Shown piece after piece: positions 15,596 to 23,986 of a stretch of DNA of 48,381 nt. The position numbers and the translations under genes were made by a program. The notes beneath the pieces are model-generated. The model saw only the letters and a list, made by a program, of their open reading frames with translations. It searched no databases and was not told the DNA's origin. Numbering within the stretch: the first letter of the stretch is position 1; the number at the start of each line of letters is the position of its first letter. This DNA comes from a virus, in IMG/VR virus record IMGVR_UViG_3300025098_000078, positions 1 to 48,381 of that record. One strand, given 5' to 3'.

Positions 15596-15769
15596 TTAGT
15601 TTAAAATTGTTCTACATACTCGTTTGCATTTACTTTGATTTAGTGAATCGCATTCGATTAAACACTCATAATAGTCATTGAGTTTTTGATATTCTACCTC
15701 CGCTCGATCTACTGATTTTTCAAAATGTTTCCATTCAGATAGTTGACCTCTAGATAATAGATTGTGCAT
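15596..15769 (-). CDS. 57-aa protein with twin CX3C motifs behind gp23
   Basis: Found by hand translation. It starts MHNLLSRGQLSEWKHFEKSV, is helical throughout and has two CX3C motifs, CLIEC (36-40) and CKRVC (48-52), separated by seven residues, in a helical-hairpin setting. A strong GGAGG lies 6 nt upstream of the ATG. It stands alone between two very similar terminators, one behind gp23 and one behind itself, so it is a separate unit; readthrough from gp23 or an unrecognised promoter must express it. Twin CX3C spacing suggests two disulfides or a metal site. Function unknown. Confidence 0.72.
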   Translation of the reverse strand: MHNLLSRGQLSEWKHFEKSVDRAEVEYQKLNDYYECLIECDSLNQSKCKRVCRTILN

Positions 15770-15910
15770 TGTGCCTCCATGTAATTTTCAAAAAACATAA
15801 TCAAAGAGAAGGGTTCATTGGTTACCTAACAATTCTACTAGTATGTATATAAAAATGTTCGTTTCAGCACAATTAGGAAATAAAAATTTATGCCTACGAA
15901 TATATACCCA

Positions 15911-15934
15911 TAAAAAAAGACCCCTGTAAGGGGT
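15911..15934 (-). terminator. Rho-independent terminator after gp23
   Basis: GACCCC/GGGGTC stem (15918-15923, 15929-15934), loop TGTAA (plus-strand reading), seven T on the minus strand. It lies 26 nt after the capsid gene. Confidence 0.9.
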
Positions 15935-15959
15935 CTGTGTGAACCTGTGTGAGGTTGTA

Positions 15960-17312
15960 TCACATAAGGTTGGTAACACGTACACGTCTGTAGTAGACGT
16001 TGGTGTTGACGTTGCCAGCGGCGACTGGATCGGAATCGGAAAGGGCAGTGTCACCCTTAGCGAAGGGATTAAGAACCATGCCGTAGCGTGTCTTAAATCC
16101 GATTTTGGGCTGGAAGGTGTCAGGACCAATTGCACGAACCATCTGAAGAGGAACGTAAGGGCAATAGAACAGACCAGCATCATATGCTGATGTACCTTTG
16201 TATCCAGCGATGAAGAACTGAGCAGCGTTAGCGCCCTCAGAAGGAAGTGCCGAATAAGGATCGATGTAAACGCGGATGCGTCCGTTCAGCGTACCAACGA
16301 AGGTGCTACCGGTGTCATCAACATTAAGACCAGTGTTAAGGGCAGGGTTGTAGTCGAGGACTCCAGCCATTGACAGAGCAGAAGCAACATCTGAAGAACA
16401 GATGAGCATGTTGCCCTTCCCTCTACGAGTCTCTTTCGCGATGGCGTTCATTTCACGCTCAATTTGGAAAAGAAGACCTTTGAACTTCTCAACGCTCCAA
16501 CGACCGTTGCTATCAACGTCGAGGTCGAAGGTTCCTTGTGATGCGGTGTTCTGTTGAGCACCAGGCTTAGCGGAACGGAAGACTGTGCGAACGACTTCTC
16601 TGTTGATTTCCGTAAGGATCTCAGCAGAAAGGATGTTAGCAAGTTCAGTCTCAGCGTCAAGACCGTGGATTGCCTTAAGGTCTTGTGCCAGTTCCAAGCT
16701 GTACTCAGCTTTCAGGGCGCGTGACTTAGCAGTAACGGCGATCTTCTCGATCGAGAATGCCATCTCGGGGAATACAGCAGATGCTGCTTCGCCAAGTGCT
16801 TCAGCGGCGGTCGATGCCATGCCAGCACCAGAAGTGTAAGTACCACTGTCGTTAAGAACGGCAGGGTTAGTTCCGGTTTGTGCAGTACCACCAGCAGAGT
16901 TGCCGCTATCATAAGCGGTGCCAGACCATGCTTGGTTGACTTCATTGAAGAATGTCTCAGTACCAGTCTGTGACTCGTAACGTGAGCGCATTGCGAAGAT
17001 CAGTCCAGTAGGACCATTCATGGGTTGAACGCCACAAATGTCATAGGCGATCAGGTTAGGCATTGAACGACGGATCAGTGAGATCAGTACGGGATCAAAG
17101 CCTTGGATGTTGCCACTACCAGTTGTAGCAGTATTGATAGGACCAGCGTTTGTAGGCGCTTCGGTCAACATTCTCTCCTCACGGAGGAATTTTTCTTGGT
17201 TCTCCAGTAATTGTGAAGTAACGGCTTTCTTGTAACTATCTTTGATCTCGGGGAGATCGCCATGAGACAGAACAGGTGCCCACTTCTCTTGGAGTTGTTC
17301 GGTATTGAACAT
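15960..17312 (-). CDS. 23: Major capsid protein gp23
   Basis: Forms the hexamers of the prolate head. The 450-aa precursor starts MFNTEQLQEKWAPVLSHGDL, as in cyanophage gp23, and contains PMNGPTGLIFAMRSRY, AVTAKSRALKAEYSLELAQDLKAIHGLDAE and NREVVRTVFRSAK, all diagnostic. An N-terminal propeptide would be removed by the gp21 protease (LTEAP region near 50-70 is the likely site, as cuts follow (I/L)xE). Composition is visibly richer in G+C than neighbouring genes, typical for a highly expressed gene. TATAAATA lies 41 nt upstream. Confidence 0.98.
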   Translation of the reverse strand: MFNTEQLQEKWAPVLSHGDLPEIKDSYKKAVTSQLLENQEKFLREERMLTEAPTNAGPINTATTGSGNIQGFDPVLISLIRRSMPNLIAYDICGVQPMNGPTGLIFAMRSRYESQTGTETFFNEVNQAWSGTAYDSGNSAGGTAQTGTNPAVLNDSGTYTSGAGMASTAAEALGEAASAVFPEMAFSIEKIAVTAKSRALKAEYSLELAQDLKAIHGLDAETELANILSAEILTEINREVVRTVFRSAKPGAQQNTASQGTFDLDVDSNGRWSVEKFKGLLFQIEREMNAIAKETRRGKGNMLICSSDVASALSMAGVLDYNPALNTGLNVDDTGSTFVGTLNGRIRVYIDPYSALPSEGANAAQFFIAGYKGTSAYDAGLFYCPYVPLQMVRAIGPDTFQPKIGFKTRYGMVLNPFAKGDTALSDSDPVAAGNVNTNVYYRRVRVTNLM

Positions 17313-17352
17313 TAGGTGCTCCTAAAAGTTTTGTTAGTTGTGAACTATAATT

Positions 17353-17360
17353 TATTTATA
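17353..17360 (-). promoter_or_regulatory. Late promoter TATAAATA for gp23
   Basis: Exact match on the minus strand, 41 nt upstream of the capsid ATG. Confidence 0.82.
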
Positions 17361-17368
17361 ATTTTAAA

Positions 17369-18487
17369 TCACTTAGTATAACGAGCGATTGCGTCAACAT
17401 AAGAAGCCATGTGAGCAGGAACTTCCTTCTCAACAACGGGCTCAGATGCTTCTACGCTTTCGTTGACTTGAGCCTTGGGGAAATAGTTTTCCTTAATAGT
17501 CTCAATCTTTTCACGATATGTTTCCTCAGCGGTGAACTCTACACCCTCAGCAAGTGAGGAGAGTTTTTCTTTCTGAGTATCTGCTAAACCTTGGGATACT
17601 TCTACAACGATAGATTCTTTTACGAATTCTCCCAGAGCAGAGTTTAATTCCACATTTTTTTCAATTTGTTCGTTGAGTTTTGTCTCCATCTCATCTAGTT
17701 TGTTAGTCATCCCCTCAACCATGTTGTACTTCTCTTCAGGGATTTCCATGTAGTGTTCAGTGAACACACCCTTCAGAGCAGACATAAATGACTCGGCAAT
17801 CTCGGTACGAATACCTTCGTCAATTGCGAGCTTGTTATCGCTAATCCATTGTTCTACAATATAATTCAAGAATGAGTCAACCTTAGAGGTCATCTCTTCC
17901 TTGATCACGTCAATTTGCTCATTTAACTGAGCGGCATACTTTTCTTCCAAACGTGTTGTTTCTTCTGTGATTTTAGAAGTAACAGCAGCAGTGAAGATTG
18001 TTGTTGCTTTTTCTTTAAAACCTTCTGAAAGTTCCTCGCCATTGACAAGAGCGTCAATGTCAGCAGAAACATCAACTGTTTCTAGAACTTCTTTGGTTTC
18101 ATCAACAGCACCTTCTTTCTTAAGAGAAGGCATTGCGTCCCCGCCACCACGACTGGTACTCTTACCAGACATATCCTTACCACCTTCTAATTTAGGCATA
18201 GGATCTTGCTTGCCTTCACCCGAGTTAACTGCAGTCTTAGACTTCTTAACAGCGGCAGCAGCTTTAGCGCCAGAGTTTTCAAACTTGCCTGAGTGACCTT
18301 CCGAAGAACCGGCAGCCATTGGTTCTACGTTAGCAACTGCAACTTCAGCACCTGATGCACTAGGAAGATTTGTACCTTCTGCTGGAGCTGCACCAGCATT
18401 TACAGCATTCTTCATTTCTGTAACGGTATCAGCATCAAAATTCTTTGATGCAAAGTCCTCAAATTTCTCGTTTAACGAATTAGCCAT
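17369..18487 (-). CDS. 22: Prohead scaffold/core protein gp22
   Basis: Main internal scaffold of the prohead, later cut by gp21. The 372-aa acidic protein is rich in E, K and A. The first 130 residues are low complexity (GAAPAEGTNLPSASGAE, SGEGKQDPMPKLEGGKDM); from about 140 on it is coiled coil (EETTRLEEKYAAQLNEQIDVIKEE). The order gp20-67-21-22-23 is the T4 order. It is about 100 residues longer than T4 gp22, mainly in the N-terminal low-complexity part. An ATAAATA element is 42 nt upstream. Confidence 0.92.
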   Translation of the reverse strand: MANSLNEKFEDFASKNFDADTVTEMKNAVNAGAAPAEGTNLPSASGAEVAVANVEPMAAGSSEGHSGKFENSGAKAAAAVKKSKTAVNSGEGKQDPMPKLEGGKDMSGKSTSRGGGDAMPSLKKEGAVDETKEVLETVDVSADIDALVNGEELSEGFKEKATTIFTAAVTSKITEETTRLEEKYAAQLNEQIDVIKEEMTSKVDSFLNYIVEQWISDNKLAIDEGIRTEIAESFMSALKGVFTEHYMEIPEEKYNMVEGMTNKLDEMETKLNEQIEKNVELNSALGEFVKESIVVEVSQGLADTQKEKLSSLAEGVEFTAEETYREKIETIKENYFPKAQVNESVEASEPVVEKEVPAHMASYVDAIARYTK

Positions 18488-18528
18488 TTAAAATAACCCC
18501 TTATGGATACTTTTGATTTTCTATTACT

Positions 18529-18535
18529 TATTTAT
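18529..18535 (-). promoter_or_regulatory. Late promoter ATAAATA for gp22
   Basis: AATAAATAAG on the minus strand, 42 nt before the gp22 ATG. Confidence 0.72.
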
Positions 18536-18540
18536 TAAAA

Positions 18541-19185
18541 TTACAAGTTAGAAAGCAGTCTCTCAAACCCTTCGAGGATTTTACCCTCAAGTTGATTGCG
18601 AGATACACTGTCTAACTCTTCCTTAACTCTTTGGAGATCTGCTTCTTTAAATGCTCCATTATTCCAAACCCACTCTTTTCCTTCCATAATTCCGTCAACA
18701 AAAGCGTCGGGAGCAGAAGGATCTGCTACAATATCGGCAGCAGTAGTAAGCATGAAATCATCACGGACATAGTTAGAACCACCTTTAGATTCCAAACTAC
18801 CTACACCTCTAGAAGAAACTCCGAGTTGTACACCTTCGCGAAGAAGGTTCTTTGCGATCTGACCCATAGGGGTTTCAAGCAGTTTCGCCTTACCAATATA
18901 GTTTGAACCATCTTGGTAAAGTTCCACAATCTTATGTGAAACACGATCAAGGTTGATGGTAGGACCATCAGGGTGACCTAGTTCACCGAGAGCACGGGAC
19001 TTCTGTACAAAATTTTCATTGTAATTAGTCACTTCGCGCTGAAGAACAGGCATGGGATATACACGACCATTGCGATTTTTTAGATCGCCCTGGAGAAATA
19101 CTCCCTGAATGTATGTATACTCTTTTCCATCTTTCTCTTCAGTGAGGAGTTCAATATCCTCAATGTGCTCTACGATAAGTTTCAT
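18541..19185 (-). CDS. 21: Prohead core protease gp21
   Basis: Serine protease that processes capsid and scaffold during head maturation. The 214-aa protein (T4: 212) has the family blocks YIQGVFLQGDLKNRNGRVYP, RALGELGHPDGPTINLDRVSH with the likely catalytic H71, and VQLGVSSRGVGSL with the likely nucleophile S124 or S125; D151 or D155 in TAADIVADPSAPDAF probably completes the site. It overlaps the gp67-like gene by 4 nt. Confidence 0.95.
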   Translation of the reverse strand: MKLIVEHIEDIELLTEEKDGKEYTYIQGVFLQGDLKNRNGRVYPMPVLQREVTNYNENFVQKSRALGELGHPDGPTINLDRVSHKIVELYQDGSNYIGKAKLLETPMGQIAKNLLREGVQLGVSSRGVGSLESKGGSNYVRDDFMLTTAADIVADPSAPDAFVDGIMEGKEWVWNNGAFKEADLQRVKEELDSVSRNQLEGKILEGFERLLSNL

Positions 19186-19424
19186 GGTTCTTCTGTGGGT
19201 TCGGGTTCTGTGGTAGGTTCTTCAGCAGATGCTTCTACTTCAGGAACTTCAGACTCAACTTCAGGTTCTTCTTCAGTTGGGTTCATCAGTTGAGTGGAAT
19301 ATTCTTTTTTGTAAATATCCAATGCTTCAGATGCCTTGGCATAAAGCACATCAATCACTTCATCAGATGCAACGGAGTTTTCTCCGTTAACAATTTGGTT
19401 AATCAATTCTTTAGTTACACTCAT
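19182..19424 (-). CDS. Prohead core protein, gp67/gp68-like (80 aa)
   Basis: A short helical N-terminus (ELINQIVNGENSVASDEVIDVLYAKASEALDIYKKEY) is followed by an extremely acidic Pro-Glu-rich tail (VPEVEASAEEPTTEPEPTEEP). T4 gp67 and gp68 lie at this same place between gp20 and gp21, and gp67 has a similar helix plus acidic tail, so this is the likely counterpart. Such proteins are cut to small internal peptides by gp21. A CTAAATA element lies 24 nt upstream. Confidence 0.75.
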   Translation of the reverse strand: MSVTKELINQIVNGENSVASDEVIDVLYAKASEALDIYKKEYSTQLMNPTEEEPEVESEVPEVEASAEEPTTEPEPTEEP

Positions 19425-19447
19425 AATAGTAAATTAAATTATAATAT

Positions 19448-19454
19448 TATTTAG
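19448..19454 (-). promoter_or_regulatory. Late-promoter variant CTAAATA
   Basis: AACTAAATAATAT on the minus strand, 24 nt upstream of the gp67-like gene; the same 13-base string recurs upstream of the gene at 29614. Confidence 0.5.
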
Positions 19455-21082
19455 TTTTCAACTTCTTTAGAAGTTTGTGCTTTCATAGGAGGCTTCGATG
19501 TTGTATCAACAGGTCCGCCTGCTGGAGGTGCTACAGCATTAGGATCTTCCACTGGCATGACTGGAGTATCCATCAGTTCACCTGATTTTTTCTCAATGTC
19601 AATTTGGATCTTAATCTCTTCCATTTCAGCTTCCGTTTGCTGTAGGATCTGACGTTTGATATGATCGTTGGAATAATATACTCCAAGGAAAGGTTGCATT
19701 CTCTCTACGAGATTTAACCTCTCGCCAATCATTTCAATTTCTTTTAGTTCAGTGAAATGGTTATCGAACAGGAAGTCATATTGAATATGCTGTTCCATCA
19801 TCTCCCAGTCATCTGTGGTGATAACACCTTTCAGAATGAGTTGTGTCTTCAACATATCATTGAAGAGATGTGCGAATTCTTTACGCAACCTTCCGACAAA
19901 TTTTACGAACTTAAGTTCATCACGCAAGATCTCATTGGAACGTCCGAGACTAAATCCCTTCTCCTCGCCCACGCGAGATGGTGGGAGGTTAAGCGATTTG
20001 TAGAGTTTCTTCAGGAAGTATTCAACGTCCTTCAGTTCTCCGAGATTTTGAGCACCAGGAAGTGTAGTGATTTCTGTTCCTCTACCACCTTCACGGCGAG
20101 GTAACCAGAAATCTTCCAGCATACTCATGAACTTTTTGTCGTCACGAATTTCACCAGTGTTAGCGTCATACACTAACTTGTTTCTGTAGCGAGACATAAC
20201 CTCTCTGAGGTATTGCTCTGCCTTTGCTTTAGGAAGATTGCCAACATCAATGTAGAAAATTCTACGCTCAGGAGCGCGAGACATTCTATAGATAACCAGA
20301 GAATCTTCAATCATTCTCAGTTGGTTAACTGCCTTCAATGCCTTATGAAGATAAGATAATGGAAGGTTATTATTCATGTCAAGCAAACCTGATGACACAA
20401 ATGTAATTGCGTCAGGAGCAATTTTTACCCCTAACTGATCGTTGCCTGCAATTGAAACTGTTGCTTTACTATTAAATACACCCTTAGGGTTATACAAATA
20501 ATACTCAGTAATACTTCCGTAATCAACTTTTCCATTGCTATCTGTAGCAGGAGCAGCTGACTTTTTAACCTCACGCATTTTTTTGATCTTTAATGGATCA
20601 ATGTAGCGGAGTTCTTTAATACCCTCAGTGGGTTTGTTTACATCAATTACCTTATGATAATACAGTCTGCCATCAATGTACCAACGCCTGAAAATGTGGT
20701 AGCATTTTTTGTCAAACTTAATTAGTCTTTTAAGTTCTTTAAATTCTTCTCGAATTCTCTTCTTGATTGATTCACTTACTTCAAGATTAGAGAGTTCAAT
20801 TTCTACTGGTGAATCATCACCATCAGCAACGATTGCCTCGTTGACTACTTCATCAATCGCAGAATCTACTTCTGGATGTAATGATACCTCGCGATATTTT
20901 CTGATCTGCTCAAATTCATTTTTTGAGACACCTTCAATATCGACATATTGACCGTAATAACCTCCAGCAGAGATTGTTACGGTCCCATCATCGTTATTGG
21001 GAGCAACAGGAGATACTAACCCCTGCTGCTTTTTTTTCTTTTGATTATCTTTGTCTAAAGAAAATCCGAATAACTCCGCCAT
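19451..21082 (-). CDS. 20: Portal vertex protein gp20
   Basis: Dodecameric portal through which DNA enters the head. The 543-aa protein (T4: 524) has the regions used as cyanophage markers: RRWYIDGRLYYHKVID, PERRIFYIDVGNLPKAKAEQYLREVM, DFWLPRREGGRGTEITTLPGAQNLGE and NLPPSRVGEEKGFSLGRSNEILRDE. The C-terminus is Pro-rich (VAPPAGGPVDTTSKPPMK). An ATAAATA element lies 31 nt upstream. Confidence 0.97.
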   Translation of the reverse strand: MAELFGFSLDKDNQKKKKQQGLVSPVAPNNDDGTVTISAGGYYGQYVDIEGVSKNEFEQIRKYREVSLHPEVDSAIDEVVNEAIVADGDDSPVEIELSNLEVSESIKKRIREEFKELKRLIKFDKKCYHIFRRWYIDGRLYYHKVIDVNKPTEGIKELRYIDPLKIKKMREVKKSAAPATDSNGKVDYGSITEYYLYNPKGVFNSKATVSIAGNDQLGVKIAPDAITFVSSGLLDMNNNLPLSYLHKALKAVNQLRMIEDSLVIYRMSRAPERRIFYIDVGNLPKAKAEQYLREVMSRYRNKLVYDANTGEIRDDKKFMSMLEDFWLPRREGGRGTEITTLPGAQNLGELKDVEYFLKKLYKSLNLPPSRVGEEKGFSLGRSNEILRDELKFVKFVGRLRKEFAHLFNDMLKTQLILKGVITTDDWEMMEQHIQYDFLFDNHFTELKEIEMIGERLNLVERMQPFLGVYYSNDHIKRQILQQTEAEMEEIKIQIDIEKKSGELMDTPVMPVEDPNAVAPPAGGPVDTTSKPPMKAQTSKEVEN

Positions 21083-21112
21083 TGTATAAATGAAACTACG
21101 TTTTACTGTAGT

Positions 21113-21119
21113 TATTTAT
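21113..21119 (-). promoter_or_regulatory. Late promoter ATAAATA for gp20
   Basis: GATAAATAAC on the minus strand, 31 nt upstream of gp20; it touches the stop codon of gp19. Confidence 0.7.
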
Positions 21120-21706
21120 CACGCAATTGAACTTGCGCCTACGTCATCAGTTTCCCACCAGTCATACTGGAATTCAACAGTATACTCAGCAACAGTATTA
21201 TTGTTGTCATATGACAAGTCAATCTGAGCAATATTGCTTGGGAAAGCGTTGTTGAATTTGTAGGATCTTACTACGTTATGAGGATCGGAAGGATCATCTC
21301 CTGAATTAATTCCTCTACCAAGTTGATCAACTTGTAAAGTAGAAGCAAAAGCTGAAGTATATCCAGCGCCATCATCATGCTTATTCAGACGATCCATCCA
21401 CTTCTCAAAGTATCCTCTGAGTGCCATGTCTTCGTCAGCCATTACGGTAACAGTCCATGATTCAAACGTTCTGTCTCCAGGAAGTTTGATAACTCTACCT
21501 CTGAAAGGAACTTCTACAGTTCCAACACTGCTGGCAGGGATACCAGCAGAACGACATAGGAATGAAAATTTGCCATCACCGGCTTTAACGTCGGAAGCAC
21601 CATCAATAGAACTGATGTTTGCCTCAAGATCTACTACGCTTACACGGAATAGATTAGGACGAAGACCGTAACCAATTTTTCCTTTAAATGCGGTTAAGTT
21701 TGCCAT
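21119..21706 (-). CDS. 19: Tail tube protein gp19
   Basis: Subunit of the inner tail tube. The 195-aa product (T4: 163) contains FLCRSAGIPASSVGTVEVPFRG and KLPGDRTFESWTVTVMADEDM, then AQIDLSYDNNNTVAEYTVEFQYDWWE, all clear T4 gp19 counterparts. It has a longer N-terminal loop and insert than T4. It lies directly downstream of the sheath gene as in T4. An AATAAATA element is 23 nt upstream. Confidence 0.95.
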   Translation of the reverse strand: MANLTAFKGKIGYGLRPNLFRVSVVDLEANISSIDGASDVKAGDGKFSFLCRSAGIPASSVGTVEVPFRGRVIKLPGDRTFESWTVTVMADEDMALRGYFEKWMDRLNKHDDGAGYTSAFASTLQVDQLGRGINSGDDPSDPHNVVRSYKFNNAFPSNIAQIDLSYDNNNTVAEYTVEFQYDWWETDDVGASSIA

Positions 21707-21728
21707 TGTTTGATTATCTCCTTATTTG

Positions 21729-21735
21729 TATTTAT
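21729..21735 (-). promoter_or_regulatory. Late promoter ATAAATA for gp19
   Basis: AATAAATAC on the minus strand, 23 nt before the gp19 ATG. Confidence 0.72.
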
Positions 21736-21741
21736 TGTTAA

Positions 21742-23679
21742 TCAAACTCTACCAACTACTTCGTCAAAACTAACACCAGTGCGGGTGGCAACGAATGTAA
21801 GAGTGATGAAGTTAATTGATCTAGAAGGCTTGATATAGATGTCGGCAACAAATTCATTTCTGTCGATAACATCGGCAGTGTTATTTGATTCATCGGCAAC
21901 TACGAGGAAATCAGTCATGCCTCTTCTTGCCTGAATGTCACGCATGTAGTTGTTTACCTGCGTAGCAAAGTTATTACGAGTGGTTACATCATTCAACTCA
22001 AAAAGTACACTCTTAGAGAACTCTTTGATTGTTCTCTCAAGAATGAGGAACAAACGACGGACGTTGATACGATCGAATGCAGAAGGACTGCGAAGAGCAG
22101 TTTTGTCTCCGAAAAGAACAATACCTTGACCGGGGAATGAAACGATAGGATTGATACGCTTTCCATAAAGTTCATCTCTCTGTGCTTGATTAGGATTGTA
22201 AGCAATCTTAATCGCATTTCTCAAGTTACCTCTATTGAAACCAGCAGGTGAGAACCATGCTTCAGCAGTGTCAGCAGCATTTACACAAAGACCAGCAACA
22301 TCAGCATCACATGGGATCCAACGATATGCATCATTAAATCTGTCATAGATGTACTTGTAGTTGTTTGAGAAAACAGCGTATGAAGAACTATCGCTGATTG
22401 CTTCAAAGAAGTCTACAACGTTTTCTGTTTGAGCAGAACCAGTAGAAGCACCAGATCCAAGAACGTCAGATTTTTGTGGTGAAACAAGAGTGATACAATC
22501 TTTTCTGGTATTAGAAAGGTTGATCAGTGAGTTTGCTTTTGCAAGACTTGAAGGACCAGTGAGGATATAATCAATCAACATGGTCTCAGTGTCAGAGAAG
22601 ACATCGAGATATGTTTGAGTTTCATTTCCTACATTGTAATTCTGATAGTCAGTACCACCAGACAATGTATAAGACTTGGGTCCGTAGAGTTTGAAGACGC
22701 TTGCTGCAGTAGCAGAATCAGAAATATCTACACCATTAGTAGGTGTGTATACTGCAGTATCTTCGTAAGCAGTTACATAGATATACTTTGAACGACCTTT
22801 GATGACGTTCTTGAAGAAGTTACCTTCTCCTTCGGTAGTCTTAGCACCAGGTGCTTTTGAGACGAAAAGAATTTTTTCGAGGATTGTATTTGCTGTTCCG
22901 GTAACACCACCAGTTGCATCGATGATTGCGAAATGCATTTCATCATTAGCACCACTTTTTTCAGCAGCGAAAGGTGAAGTACCAGGGCGAGGTGCGATTG
23001 CACTCCACTTAATTAAACCAGCGACAGCAAACTGCTCGTCATACCAGCTAGCAACACCATCAACGTTTTCTGTGCTTACTGTTCCATCCTTGACGAACTT
23101 ATCAGAACCAGCATCAAGAACAACAGCAACCTTTGTGGTGTCTCCGCTGTTATCTTCATATACAACACCAGTAGCAGTTCCGTCAGTAACTGCGTCTCCT
23201 TGTGAGAAGGCTACACCGTTAGCAAGTGTCAGAATTTGATCCGCACCAGCATCGATTGATACAACCTGAAGTGCATTACCCCATGTTCCGGGAGTTTTGG
23301 AAGCAAAATCATAGACTTGTGAACTGCCTTCAAAGTTAGCTTCGTAATCACCTAAGTTATTGATGTTTACTGATGCTGCACCTGTTGTGGTGGCGTTGGT
23401 TAAAAATCCAGCGGCAGAACTAGAAATTCTTGCTACTTGAAGATTGCCACCGTAGTTAAGAAACTCGGAAGCTGTAAACCAAAATTCGTAGTTGTCTCCG
23501 GTTGGCTTACCGAAAGTTGAAACGAGTTCTTTCTCGTTTGTGATTAATTTTGCAACGCCTACTTCGCCTTTCGTGAAAGGACCAGCAATAGCGCCGACGT
23601 TGGTAGATGTTTCTTGGAGACGTGAATTAGTAAAATCGCGCTCCTGAACAATAATACCTGGCGATGATTGAGATGCCAT
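21742..23679 (-). CDS. 18: Tail sheath protein gp18
   Basis: Contractile sheath subunit. The 645-aa protein (T4: 659) starts SQSSPGIIVQERDFTNSRLQETSTNVGAIAGPFTKGEVG, a typical sheath N-terminus. The conserved C-terminal domain has NRGNLRNAIKIAYNPNQAQRDELYGKRINPIV, GQGIVLFGDKTALRSPSAFDRINVRRLFLILERTI and ATRTGVSFDEVVGRV. The variable middle (about 110-300) is the surface-exposed part. Gene order gp17-gp18-gp19 agrees with T4. An ATAAATA element lies 36 nt upstream. Confidence 0.97.
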   Translation of the reverse strand: MASQSSPGIIVQERDFTNSRLQETSTNVGAIAGPFTKGEVGVAKLITNEKELVSTFGKPTGDNYEFWFTASEFLNYGGNLQVARISSSAAGFLTNATTTGAASVNINNLGDYEANFEGSSQVYDFASKTPGTWGNALQVVSIDAGADQILTLANGVAFSQGDAVTDGTATGVVYEDNSGDTTKVAVVLDAGSDKFVKDGTVSTENVDGVASWYDEQFAVAGLIKWSAIAPRPGTSPFAAEKSGANDEMHFAIIDATGGVTGTANTILEKILFVSKAPGAKTTEGEGNFFKNVIKGRSKYIYVTAYEDTAVYTPTNGVDISDSATAASVFKLYGPKSYTLSGGTDYQNYNVGNETQTYLDVFSDTETMLIDYILTGPSSLAKANSLINLSNTRKDCITLVSPQKSDVLGSGASTGSAQTENVVDFFEAISDSSSYAVFSNNYKYIYDRFNDAYRWIPCDADVAGLCVNAADTAEAWFSPAGFNRGNLRNAIKIAYNPNQAQRDELYGKRINPIVSFPGQGIVLFGDKTALRSPSAFDRINVRRLFLILERTIKEFSKSVLFELNDVTTRNNFATQVNNYMRDIQARRGMTDFLVVADESNNTADVIDRNEFVADIYIKPSRSINFITLTFVATRTGVSFDEVVGRV

Positions 23680-23714
23680 CTTTTACCTCTAAAGTTCAGA
23701 TTTTATTCTGTGAT

Positions 23715-23721
23715 TATTTAT
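23715..23721 (-). promoter_or_regulatory. Late promoter ATAAATA for gp18
   Basis: CATAAATAATC on the minus strand, 36 nt upstream of gp18. Confidence 0.72.
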
Positions 23722-23758
23722 GAAATCCTATGTTTCAACTGGGGAAACAATGCATGAA

Positions 23759-23986
23759 CTACCAGTCTGGATAACCTATTTCAGTAAAACGATCTTTCTT
23801 TTTTCTAGTCTCCATAACTCTTTTAACAGTACAGTCTTTACATTCATAAGAGTATGCTGATAATGTTGATCTTCCTTTCCTAGTTCTATAAAAATCTGTG
23901 AGTAGATCTTTGACTTTACTACAAGATCTGCATTTCCTTTCTTTGAATAGGAGATGTTCTAATTGAAACTCCTCCTCAAAGTCCAT
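23759..23986 (-). CDS. Small zinc-ribbon-like protein (75 aa)
   Basis: Two CxxC pairs, C19-RS-C22 and C49-KD-C52, with YRTRKGRSTLSAYSYE between them suggest a four-cysteine zinc ribbon. Basic residues follow the second pair (VKRVMETRKKKDR), fitting nucleic-acid contact. The same zinc module occurs in HNH-type phage proteins, but no HNH residues are seen here, so no nuclease is claimed. Its ATG shares an A with the gp17 stop (TAATG), tying it to the terminase; it could assist packaging or be a remnant of a homing endonuclease. Confidence 0.72.
   Translation of the reverse strand: MDFEEEFQLEHLLFKERKCRSCSKVKDLLTDFYRTRKGRSTLSAYSYECKDCTVKRVMETRKKKDRFTEIGYPDW

Noticed and set aside
22799-23239. 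Plus-strand open frame of 146 codons
   Set aside because: Antisense to the clearly real tail sheath gene gp18; no start signal.
23759-23986. HNH homing endonuclease next to gp17
   Set aside because: Only the two CxxC pairs are present; the catalytic HNH residues are absent.
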